From an uncultured Lachnospiraceae bacterium (GTDB lineage Bacteria; Bacillota; Clostridia; Lachnospirales; Lachnospiraceae), in contig CAKRJM010000037.1 of NCBI GenBank assembly GCA_934351765.1, positions 1 through 13,287 on the forward strand: 13,287 nt of DNA, given 5' to 3'. Each line of letters opens with the position of its first letter. The first letter of the stretch is position 1. Below are positions 1 through 6,985 of the stretch, in pieces. The position numbers and the translations under genes are program-made. The notes beneath the pieces are model-generated. The model was not told the origin of the DNA, made no database searches, and saw only the letters and a program-made list of their open reading frames with translations.

Positions 1-942
1 AGAGCCGAATTCTATGATTATGCAGCGCAAAGCTATATCCCGATATGTGGGAAGGCGAATTGCCGGCATCAGTATATAGATGAAACCTGTACGGCTGTTT
101 GGTTAGAAAGAGGAGGGTGTGTCGGGAGAATCGGAGATAAATGGTATTATCATTGTGATTCCTTTTTTAGCTGTGATCTGGACGGAAGTAATGAGAAAGA
201 ACTTGGGGAGTTTCATCATATGCTATCTCCACTGGGAGTAAGGATTTTTCGCGATAATTCTATTATCTGTGCAACGTATGATATTGATTTTGATGAAGAG
301 ACAGAGGAGCCGCTGGACAGCAGTGCGATCTATCGATTCCATTTTGATACAGGAGAAACCGAGATAATCTGTCCGGAAATCCAATCAGATCTTCCGGTGT
401 ATGAAGTAGTTGGGCTTTACGAGAATCAATTGATTTATCGGGAATGGACGAGAGAGTACGGGAAGCGCACAAAGATGATCGATCTTGATTCCAGAACGAT
501 TACAGAACCAATCGGAACGGTTGAATCGGCCAGAGATATGGTCATAGAAGGGGATTCTTTAATTACGACTGTAGCAGACGGGGGAGACTTTTCGGTGGCT
601 GAATTCAATTTAAAGACGGGAGAGCAGAGAACCCTGCTGGGAAAATTGAAGGATGGGGTAAATGTTTATTGGGGAGCTGAATTAAAGCAGCTTCAGACCA
701 TTGAAACCAGGGGCTTCCGTGATTGGCATATGGAAACCTATCAATACCAGGAGGACAAAGGCTGTGCCCTTTTTCGGGAAGGGGATGTATATCATGAAAT
801 GGAAGTTCTTATGGTAAAGAATGGACAGGTGATCGGAAGAATCGGTGATCCCGGCGATGAAGACGTGATGTTTGATCTTGTAGTGATCAGTCTGGAGGAT
901 TACCTGGCGGGAAAAACCAACTGGAAACTATTAGAGTATTAA
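1..942 (+). CDS. Propeller-type lipoprotein with CCHC signature (5'-truncated by window edge)
   Basis: The reading frame is open from the first base to the TAA at 940-942 and encodes 313 residues. The in-frame ATG at 220 is internal: the residues before it (RAEFYDY, then C16-x4-C21-x-H23-x6-C30) align with residues 53-82 of the protein at 3625-4740. About 52 residues, including the signal peptide, therefore lie outside the window. The protein consists of repeated short units such as 'YRFHFDTGETEIICP', 'VYEVVGLYENQLIYREW' and 'VYWGAELKQLQT', which suggest a beta-propeller. It ends with EDYLAGKTNWKLLEY. The closest relative in the window is 3625-4740, with long stretches of identical DNA near the 3' end. 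By analogy it is a surface-anchored lipoprotein of unknown function. The CCHC residues could bind metal or form disulfides; this is inference. Confidence 0.9.
   Translation, partial: RAEFYDYAAQSYIPICGKANCRHQYIDETCTAVWLERGGCVGRIGDKWYYHCDSFFSCDLDGSNEKELGEFHHMLSPLGVRIFRDNSIICATYDIDFDEETEEPLDSSAIYRFHFDTGETEIICPEIQSDLPVYEVVGLYENQLIYREWTREYGKRTKMIDLDSRTITEPIGTVESARDMVIEGDSLITTVADGGDFSVAEFNLKTGEQRTLLGKLKDGVNVYWGAELKQLQTIETRGFRDWHMETYQYQEDKGCALFREGDVYHEMEVLMVKNGQVIGRIGDPGDEDVMFDLVVISLEDYLAGKTNWKLLEY
769..819 (+). repeat. 51-bp identical block, copy A (pair with 4567-4617)
   Basis: These 51 bases inside the propeller gene, encoding LFREGDVYHEMEVLMVK, match 4567-4617 with no difference, silent sites included. 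The sequence on either side differs at many silent sites. It lies in the same 3798-base register as the larger repeat at 910-1017. The patchy identity points to gene conversion between the two paralogs. Confidence 0.9.
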
Positions 943-1017
943 AAGAAAGGGATGAAACGATAGCTTTGAAATCATTCAGGCTATTATAACGGACGAGGAG
1001 GGCAGGGCATGAAGAAA
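910..1017 (+). repeat. 108-bp identical block spanning gene junction, copy A (pair with 4708-4815)
   Basis: By eye these 108 bases are identical to 4708-4815. The block covers the last codons of the propeller gene, the full 66-base intergenic region with its AGGAGGG ribosome site, and the first three codons of the next gene. Similarity continues with three substitutions (at 1018, 1033 and 1063) to about 1074, just past the lipobox cysteine codon at 1069-1071. After that the two downstream genes are unrelated. Confidence 0.93.
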
Positions 1018-2478
1018 GCGATCATAAAATTGCTGGCGGGTTTGCTGGCGGTTAGTCTGCTGTCGGGCTGCGGCGCGGGTGTTTCACAGAAAACGCCTGA
1101 AAAGCAGATATTGAAATGGGCGCTTTCTAACATGAACTATGATATGACACCGTATGAAGAGGTTTTGAATGAAAAGCTGGAGGAAAAGGGATTTCCTTAT
1201 GAGATTCAGTTTGAATCCATTCAGACGACTTCCGGTGATGATACGGAATCATATGTAATGGCGTATATTGACCAATTGGGGAGTGGAAATTATGACATAG
1301 TGAGCTGTCCGGGAACGGAGAATGGCTATGATTATTATGAGATTCTGGCGGAGCGGGGGAATCTGGCACCATGGGAAGATTGGCTGGAACAGACCGAAGC
1401 GGGGAAAAAGCTGAAAGAATCTTATCCGGAAATTGTTTGGGACACGCTCCGGTATCAGGATCACATTTACGGGGCGGCAACACCAAAAACCGACTGGCGG
1501 TTTTACGCCGTGTTTCAGCAGGAGTATGCGGAACAGTATGGACTGGAGCTTCATAATGTTACGTTTGATGATATGGAGCAACTTCTGGAATGTGGTCTGA
1601 AGGAAAAGGAAGCACAGGAAGATTTTGTGGTATCCTTTGGCTGGCCGTATTATTTGCAGAATGGATATGAATATACGAAATGTCAGCTGGTCTGTGCAGA
1701 TACGAAACAGGAGACGGTTCGTGCAGAGTCCATTTTGGAAAATGAAGAATATCAGAACCATGTCAGGAAGCTGTATCGGTGGAAGCAGAGGGGAATGTAT
1801 GATCCGGAGCCGCCAGCAACTCAGATCCAGAAGGGAAATTTTTTGGCAGCAGGATTGTATTCCTATGGAAAAGAGGGCGCAGAAGCGCTGCTTCGCGCAC
1901 AATATCATATTCCGGAAAATGTGAAATTACAGGCAGTAGAGTTGCCGGAGTTTCAAATGCCGATGGCGAAAAAGGGACGACAGACCGCAGTGTGGGGGAA
2001 AAGTGATAATCAGGACAGTGCATTTCAAGTAATAGCGGCAATCTATTCGGATCGGGAACTGACAGATGCGCTGGTATACGGAAAGGAAAATGAGGATTAC
2101 CAGATTGAGGACGGAAAAGTGGTGCTGCTCAATGACAGCGGTTATTTCGGAATTTATCGGAGTAAAACGTTCGGTAATCCTTATATAAAAACTCCTGGGG
2201 AAATGGATTCAGTATCCATGGGAAAGGAACTTTGGGAGGAAGCGGAACAGGCAAAGCTGTCAAAACAGATCGGAATCCACTGGGACGATTCAGAATTGAA
2301 CCGGGTAATCAGTACGATCAATACAGAATTTATGGCAGACGGAACATTTCTGCTTTCCGGAACAGGAATAGATTATGAGGAGGAGCTGAAGGAATTAGAG
2401 AAGGAGATGGAGGCACTTGGACTTTCAATGGTTACAGAGCGTATGGATCAGATTTTCAGAAAGGAGACCGGCGTATGA
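1009..2478 (+). CDS. Extracellular solute-binding-protein-like lipoprotein
   Basis: A 489-residue protein with a lipoprotein signal peptide: KK at residues 2-3, a hydrophobic core at 5-19, and lipobox LSGC with Cys21 as the lipidation site. The start is supported by AGGAGGG at 996-1002, six bases before the ATG. The mature part resembles large ABC-transporter solute-binding proteins. A strand-like segment ILKWALS (34-40) is followed by a helix and the strand YEIQFESI. A 'gLaPwedwle...lkesYPEIvWdtlryqdhIYGaatp' block lies at about residues 118-159. The family normally delivers sugars or peptides to a permease, but none is encoded here. It overlaps the following propeller gene by 4 nt (ATGA), which suggests translational coupling. 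Its signal peptide and leader are almost identical to those of the unrelated gene at 4807. Ligand unknown. Confidence 0.9.
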   Translation: MKKAIIKLLAGLLAVSLLSGCGAGVSQKTPEKQILKWALSNMNYDMTPYEEVLNEKLEEKGFPYEIQFESIQTTSGDDTESYVMAYIDQLGSGNYDIVSCPGTENGYDYYEILAERGNLAPWEDWLEQTEAGKKLKESYPEIVWDTLRYQDHIYGAATPKTDWRFYAVFQQEYAEQYGLELHNVTFDDMEQLLECGLKEKEAQEDFVVSFGWPYYLQNGYEYTKCQLVCADTKQETVRAESILENEEYQNHVRKLYRWKQRGMYDPEPPATQIQKGNFLAAGLYSYGKEGAEALLRAQYHIPENVKLQAVELPEFQMPMAKKGRQTAVWGKSDNQDSAFQVIAAIYSDRELTDALVYGKENEDYQIEDGKVVLLNDSGYFGIYRSKTFGNPYIKTPGEMDSVSMGKELWEEAEQAKLSKQIGIHWDDSELNRVISTINTEFMADGTFLLSGTGIDYEEELKELEKEMEALGLSMVTERMDQIFRKETGV

Positions 2479-3608
2479 AAAAAGGGTTAATTATGGGACT
2501 GTTCTGTATCATGATTTTCTGTATGGCGGGCTGCGGATCTTCTGATTCAGGGGAAACAAAACAGCAGGAAATAAAAGGCACAGGTTTAAAATCGGTCGAT
2601 TCTATCTGGGAAGTAAATCTCTGCCGGATGAAGGATGGCATTTTGTATAATAATCCTGATGGCTCATATCTGGGATATTTTGATTATGGAACAGGTGCAT
2701 ATCTGCCGTTTTGCGCAAAAGCAAATTGCCGGCATGACAATCAGAAATGCCAGGCAGTTCGTTTACATAAACAGATTGTTGTTATGGGAGCAGACGAGGA
2801 GTCGGTTTATTATCTGTTTCAAGATGATAACGGAAATAATACCTTTTACCGATGTGACCGGACCGGGGAGAATGAAACGCGGATCGGGGAATTCCCTCAT
2901 TTTGCGGAGGGCTGGGGAGCGAATCAGGCAATTGTCCGAGATAAAACGCTTATCATGGCAACAAATGATGATCAGTGGGATGAAAAAACGAACGAGTGGA
3001 AAGCGGCGACAAGCGGGATCTTTCAATACGATCTGAAAACCGGAAAAGCAGAAGCACTTTGTGAGGAAAAACAGTATCAAGTATTTGGGGATGGATATCA
3101 GGTACTTGGGATCCATGACAATGATCTGATTTATGCAGAAGAAACGACTGAGAAAAAAGAAATTTGGAAAATGGATCTGGATTCCAGGGAGAAAACAAAG
3201 CTTTTGGAAGGATGGTATGGCTCGCTGCTGTGGCTGGCGGACGGAGCCGTGATCCGGACCATAGAAGAGGACGGCCTGAAGCCATTGGTCGTGTATGATC
3301 TGGAAAGCGGGAAAGAGACAAAGCCTGAGGGATTGGATGGAATCAACCAGGTATTGTGGGAAAAGGAACTCAAGCTTGCGTATTATGGCGAAGGTTATAA
3401 AAAAGACTTCCGGTATAAAATCTATCAATGCGATGAAAACGGAGAAAGTCATCTGATCCGTCAGGGAGAGGAGGAAAATTTATTTTATCCGAAATATCAG
3501 GAGGGAGATCTTCTGATCGGACAGGCGGGAGAAAACTGGGATCTGGCGTATATGAAAAAGGAAGATTTTCTGGCAGGGAAAAATAACTGGACGGTGATAG
3601 AAGAGTAA
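2475..3608 (+). CDS. Propeller-type lipoprotein with CCHC signature, SBP-coupled type
   Basis: A 377-residue lipoprotein. The signal peptide runs over residues 1-19 with lipobox MAGC, Cys20. An AAGGAG ribosome site at 2461-2466 lies inside the end of the upstream gene, and the ATG overlaps that gene's TGA. The CCHC signature is C80-x4-C85-x-H87-x4-C92, the short-spacing form also found at 8425-9576. Propeller-like units follow ('TFYRCDRTGENETRIGEFP', 'IFQYDLKTGKAEALCE', 'IWKMDLDSREKTKLLEG', 'LVVYDLESGKETKPEG'). The C-terminus EDFLAGKNNWTVIEE is a variant of the array's EDYLAGKxNW motif. It is probably anchored on the outer face of the membrane and made together with the SBP-like protein encoded just upstream. 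The biochemical role is not recognised. Confidence 0.9.
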   Translation: MKKGLIMGLFCIMIFCMAGCGSSDSGETKQQEIKGTGLKSVDSIWEVNLCRMKDGILYNNPDGSYLGYFDYGTGAYLPFCAKANCRHDNQKCQAVRLHKQIVVMGADEESVYYLFQDDNGNNTFYRCDRTGENETRIGEFPHFAEGWGANQAIVRDKTLIMATNDDQWDEKTNEWKAATSGIFQYDLKTGKAEALCEEKQYQVFGDGYQVLGIHDNDLIYAEETTEKKEIWKMDLDSREKTKLLEGWYGSLLWLADGAVIRTIEEDGLKPLVVYDLESGKETKPEGLDGINQVLWEKELKLAYYGEGYKKDFRYKIYQCDENGESHLIRQGEEENLFYPKYQEGDLLIGQAGENWDLAYMKKEDFLAGKNNWTVIEE

Positions 3609-3624
3609 TTACAGGGGAGACCGT

Positions 3625-4740
3625 GTGAAGAAAATAGGAATATATGTATGGTGTATTATTTTGATAATAGTTTTAAATGGCTGTGGTCAGAAAAGAATGA
3701 CTGGTCAGTTCGGTTCAATACAAAAATATAATTACACTTATACTGCTGATGGATTGTTATATTGTAATCCACGTACCGGAAAAGCGGAATTTTATGATTA
3801 TGAATCAAAGAAATATTTCCCGTTGTGCGGGAAGGCAAACTGCCGGCATCAGGATAAAGATTTAAATTGTACTGCGGTTAAGCTGGCACGGAATGGATGG
3901 ATCGGGAGAGGGGAAGATAAGTGGTACTATCAGCTTGATGGAGATAATGGCGAAAGGGCTTTTTATTCCTGTGATCTGGATGGAACCAATGAAAGGAAAA
4001 TAGGAGAATTTCCATATAGGATTGATAGTGATGGAATTACTATTTGCCAAAGTGATTCCATAATTTTCACTTCATGGGATCTCGTATATGAGGAGAAAAC
4101 GGACGAAACATATTTTGCCAGTGGAATTTATCGTTTTCGGCTTGATTCCGGAAAGGCGGAGGAAATCTGCCCCCAAATTCAAGAAGAACTTCCGGTTTAT
4201 GAAATCATTGGAAATTATGAAAATAAACTAATCTACAGAGAATGGACAGGAAAAATCGGTAAAAAAACAAAAATGATTGATTTAGACAGTAAGGAGATAA
4301 CGGAGCCAATCGGAGAGAAAGAGACTTTTGGAGATATGGTTATTGACGGTAATTATCTGATTGGTACAGTTGTGGAGGCGCAGGGGTGCACCGTAACAGC
4401 GTTTGATCTGCAGAATGGAAGCAGCAGGGAAATATTGGGCGGATTAACGAATAATCCGAAGATTTATTGGGGAGAAGCGTTAAAGCAGATCCAAACCGCA
4501 GAAACATCGGAATTTCGGGATTGGCATAAGGAAACTTATCAGTATCAGGAAAATAAGGGGTGTACTCTTTTTCGGGAAGGGGATGTATATCATGAAATGG
4601 AAGTTCTTATGGTAAAGGATGGAATAGTAATTGGATACGTTGGAGACATTGGGGATGAAGAAGAGCAGTTTCATCTTGCAATTATCAACTTGGAAGATTA
4701 CCTAGCAGGAAAAACCAACTGGAAACTATTAGAGTATTAA
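3625..4740 (+). CDS. Propeller-type lipoprotein with CCHC signature
   Basis: A 371-residue lipoprotein starting at a GTG codon. AGGGGAG at 3613-3619 is spaced five bases from it, and no suitable ATG gives a signal peptide. The signal peptide ends in lipobox LNGC, Cys20. The signature is C68-x4-C73-x-H75-x6-C82, after an 'EFYDYESKKYFPLC' lead-in. Typical repeated units are 'AFYSCDLDGTNERKIGEF', 'IYRFRLDSGKAEEICP', 'KTKMIDLDSKEITEP' and 'VTAFDLQNGSSREILGG'. The C-terminus is EDYLAGKTNWKLLEY. It follows the previous gene by 16 bases, so it probably shares its transcript. It is the nearest paralog of the truncated gene at 1-942, and the two share perfectly identical DNA patches at their 3' ends. 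Function unknown. Confidence 0.91.
   Translation: MKKIGIYVWCIILIIVLNGCGQKRMTGQFGSIQKYNYTYTADGLLYCNPRTGKAEFYDYESKKYFPLCGKANCRHQDKDLNCTAVKLARNGWIGRGEDKWYYQLDGDNGERAFYSCDLDGTNERKIGEFPYRIDSDGITICQSDSIIFTSWDLVYEEKTDETYFASGIYRFRLDSGKAEEICPQIQEELPVYEIIGNYENKLIYREWTGKIGKKTKMIDLDSKEITEPIGEKETFGDMVIDGNYLIGTVVEAQGCTVTAFDLQNGSSREILGGLTNNPKIYWGEALKQIQTAETSEFRDWHKETYQYQENKGCTLFREGDVYHEMEVLMVKDGIVIGYVGDIGDEEEQFHLAIINLEDYLAGKTNWKLLEY
4567..4617 (+). repeat. 51-bp identical block, copy B (pair with 769-819)
   Basis: Second copy of the 51-base tract encoding LFREGDVYHEMEVLMVK, in the 3' part of the 3625-4740 gene. It is identical to 769-819, while the bases between this block and the one starting at 4708 have diverged. 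Confidence 0.9.
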
Positions 4741-4815
4741 AAGAAAGGGATGAAACGATAGCTTTGAAATCATTCAGGCTATTATAACGGACGAGGAGGG
4801 CAGGGCATGAAGAAA
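4708..4815 (+). repeat. 108-bp identical block spanning gene junction, copy B (pair with 910-1017)
   Basis: Second copy of the tract that joins a propeller gene to the next lipoprotein gene. It includes the 3' end of 3625-4740, an identical 66-base intergenic region and ATG-AAG-AAA of the gene at 4807. Offset from copy A is exactly 3798 bases throughout. Confidence 0.93.
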
Positions 4816-5490
4816 ACGATCATAAAATTGTTGGCGGGTTTGCTGGCGGTTAGTCTGCTGGCGGGCTGCGGCAAAGCGGTAAAAACGGAAGAAAAGAAGG
4901 AGGTTTCTGAAAAGCTGGTTGATGTCTGCGAACATTTTTTTGAGACCTCAAAGGGAGAGTATCGGGCGATTGATAAGGATGGAAAGGATATAACGGATGA
5001 CTTTTATGAACAGTATCAGTCGGCTTATACGGAAAAGGATTATGAAACCATAGCGGATGCAGCGGCGAATGATCTGAAATATATCAAGTGGACGGAGCAG
5101 ACAGAGGATCAGGAGAAGTCCTCTGAGCTGACAGCCAGAACGATAACAGGGGATTTTTATGTAATGGGGCAGGCAAAGGAGCTGTTTAAAGGAAAGTCCT
5201 TTGATATGGTTTTCAGCATAACCGGAGAATTTCAATTCTTAAAGGAAACCGGAGAGGTTCAGGAATATGGGGATTCGATGTTCTCTGTGGAATATTTCAA
5301 TGCAGGAACAGGGATCACTTATATGGCACAGGATGTGTCCACCGAAGCCAGAAAAAATGCGGACGGCCAGGTGGAGTTCTCCGCTGATTTCAGTGTGAAG
5401 CTGTCCGGGCAGAATGAGAAAGGCGATGTAGGGGAGGAAATCGCAGGGCCGTATCATGGGGAAGCCCTGGGAGAGGGAGAAAAGAAATAA
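4807..5490 (+). CDS. Lipoprotein of unknown family (227 aa)
   Basis: A 227-residue lipoprotein with lipobox LAGC, Cys21, and a good AGGAGGG site six bases upstream. The signal peptide is almost the same as that of the 1009-2478 gene (three base differences from 1009 to the cysteine codon), but the mature chain is unrelated and much shorter. After the cysteine comes a Lys/Glu-rich linker (22-36), then a mostly helical, charged segment (about 37-110). A probably beta-rich C-terminal half follows, with alternating hydrophobic residues such as 'FDMVFSITGEFQFL', 'SMFSVEYFNAGTGITYMAQ' and 'VEFSADFSVKLSG'. It lacks the CCHC signature and the EDYLAGK motif. I do not recognise the family. It sits 24 bases before the next SBP-like gene and may belong to that unit. 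Confidence 0.85.
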   Translation: MKKTIIKLLAGLLAVSLLAGCGKAVKTEEKKEVSEKLVDVCEHFFETSKGEYRAIDKDGKDITDDFYEQYQSAYTEKDYETIADAAANDLKYIKWTEQTEDQEKSSELTARTITGDFYVMGQAKELFKGKSFDMVFSITGEFQFLKETGEVQEYGDSMFSVEYFNAGTGITYMAQDVSTEARKNADGQVEFSADFSVKLSGQNEKGDVGEEIAGPYHGEALGEGEKK

Positions 5491-5514
5491 AAATTTTATA
5501 TGGGAGGCGGCAGG

Positions 5515-6975
5515 ATGAAGAAAACACAGATCAGTATGATGATACTTATGCTTCTGGCGGTGCTGTTGGCAGGCTGCGGAGCACAATCTTCGAAAGAGTC
5601 TGCCGTCTCCCATATTGTATGGGGAGTTTTTACCAATCAGGAGGATTCGTTCCCGGAGGAATGGCAGAACGGATTTAATGAACTGCTGAAGGCGAAAGGC
5701 ATTTCGGCGGAGGTGGAGTTCTGTCCGGTGATTGTTGACCGGAGGGCGGAGGGGCTTCCGATCGGGAGCTATCAGGAATATGGAGAATTGTTTGCAGAGC
5801 GAGTGGACGGGTGCGACCTGTTTACAGATCTTGGTGTTTTTGGATTTTATCAATATTATGGAAATTTTATTCGAAAAGGGTTGTATGAACCGCTGACACC
5901 ATATCTGGAAACGGAAACGGGAACGGCGCTTCGGGAAAGTTATCCGGAGATTTTCTGGGAGGCGATGAAAGCGAACGGAACGATTTATGGTGTTCCATCG
6001 CGGTATGGGATTTATGACCGTTCCTACGGGGTACTGCGAAAGGACGCCGCAGATGCCTATGGGCTGACAGAAGAAGATTCGATCGGAGATCTGGAGCTTC
6101 TGGAGCTGGCAAAGCGGTTTTCGGAGGAGCAGGGGATTCTGTATCAGGTTCCGGGTGGAGAGCTGATCCTCCCAGAAGAATTTGAAACCATGTGGGAGAG
6201 TGATCTTCTGGCAGCATGGAACAACGGAGAGGAGTTTCAGGTGGATTCCATGATGGAAAATCCGGTGATTCAGGAGCGGATTGAGGCGTATGACAGTTAT
6301 GAGAAAGAGGATTACTGGAAGTACAGATTCGATCCGGCAAGGAATCAGCTTTTTGGGACGTATGTGCGCTCCTACAGTCCGGAGGCGGCTGTTCGGACGG
6401 TATGTGAAATGTATGGTACAGATCCAGAAGAGTATCTTGCAGTGAAGCATCGGGATCTGCCGTTTCGGCAAAGAGGCACAGTGACTGGGATCTGGTCCGG
6501 ATCGAAGGAAAAGAAAGCTGCATTCTCGGTCCTGCAGGCGGCCTTCAGTGATCCGGAGATTGCAGAATATCTGGCATATGGACAGGAAGGAAGAGAATAT
6601 CGGAGAGAGAATGGATTTATTGTGACGGTGCGGCCGGTAACGGAAAACAGTCAGATCGATACCAGGTGTATGACAAATCATCTGCTGCTGACACCGGAAG
6701 CGGGGGAGGATGAATCAAAACAGACCGTTTTAAGGGACTATTATGAACAGTGTCAGAAATCCATATTATGTGGAGTATGGTTTGATTATAACGCATACAA
6801 GACAGAAATAAAAGAAATGAGCCGGGTTGTCAGTGAAAACGGATGGTTTTTGGGAGCGGCAGCGGATGGAAAAGGAATAAAGGAAAGCCTGGTACAGATG
6901 AAAGAACAGCTTTCTGATATCAATCTGAAGGGACTGGAGCAGGAGTTTTCCGGACAGCTGCGGGAACAGAAGTGA
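5515..6975 (+). CDS. Extracellular solute-binding-protein-like lipoprotein
   Basis: A 486-residue SBP-like lipoprotein. An in-frame ATG occurs at 5500, but 5515 is the better start: GGGAGG at 5502-5507 would be its ribosome site, and the product begins MKKTQ with lipobox LAGC, Cys21, matching the paralogs. The mature protein starts with the strand IVWGVFT and the block EDSFPEEWQNGFNELLKAKG (about 43-62). A central 'KGLYEPLTPYLE...LRESYPEIFWEAM...IYGVPSRYG' region lies at about 121-165. The next gene has all of these blocks, so the two form a tandem duplicate pair; the SBP at 1009 is more distant. The gap to the next gene is 10 bases. No transporter membrane subunit is encoded in the window. 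Ligand unknown. Confidence 0.9.
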   Translation: MKKTQISMMILMLLAVLLAGCGAQSSKESAVSHIVWGVFTNQEDSFPEEWQNGFNELLKAKGISAEVEFCPVIVDRRAEGLPIGSYQEYGELFAERVDGCDLFTDLGVFGFYQYYGNFIRKGLYEPLTPYLETETGTALRESYPEIFWEAMKANGTIYGVPSRYGIYDRSYGVLRKDAADAYGLTEEDSIGDLELLELAKRFSEEQGILYQVPGGELILPEEFETMWESDLLAAWNNGEEFQVDSMMENPVIQERIEAYDSYEKEDYWKYRFDPARNQLFGTYVRSYSPEAAVRTVCEMYGTDPEEYLAVKHRDLPFRQRGTVTGIWSGSKEKKAAFSVLQAAFSDPEIAEYLAYGQEGREYRRENGFIVTVRPVTENSQIDTRCMTNHLLLTPEAGEDESKQTVLRDYYEQCQKSILCGVWFDYNAYKTEIKEMSRVVSENGWFLGAAADGKGIKESLVQMKEQLSDINLKGLEQEFSGQLREQK

Positions 6976-6985
6976 GGAGGTACGC

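Noticed and set aside
220..942. ATG at 220 as the start of the first gene
   Set aside because: The frame is open from base 1, and the residues before 220 align with the conserved CCHC region of the paralogs, so the gene starts upstream of the window.
943..1008. Possible promoter (TTGAAA and TATTAT-like elements) in the duplicated intergenic region
   Set aside because: The elements are only about 10-12 bases apart, too close for a sigma-70-type promoter, so no call is made.
1249..1908. Minus-strand open frame of 219 codons opposite the SBP-like gene at 1009-2478
   Set aside because: Same situation: composition typical of an antisense shadow, fully inside a well-supported gene.
5500..5514. 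ATG at 5500 as start of the SBP-like gene
   Set aside because: It would place GGGAGG inside the coding sequence and add MGGGR before the signal peptide. The ATG at 5515 matches the paralogs and has the ribosome site at the right distance.
5239..6681. Very long open frame on the minus strand (480 codons) opposite the SBP-like gene at 5515-6975
   Set aside because: The plus strand carries a clear lipoprotein gene with signal peptide, ribosome site and paralogs. The antisense product is rich in Ile, Leu, Pro, Arg, His and Cys without domain-like pattern, and no ribosome site is evident. It is open because of codon bias on the other strand.
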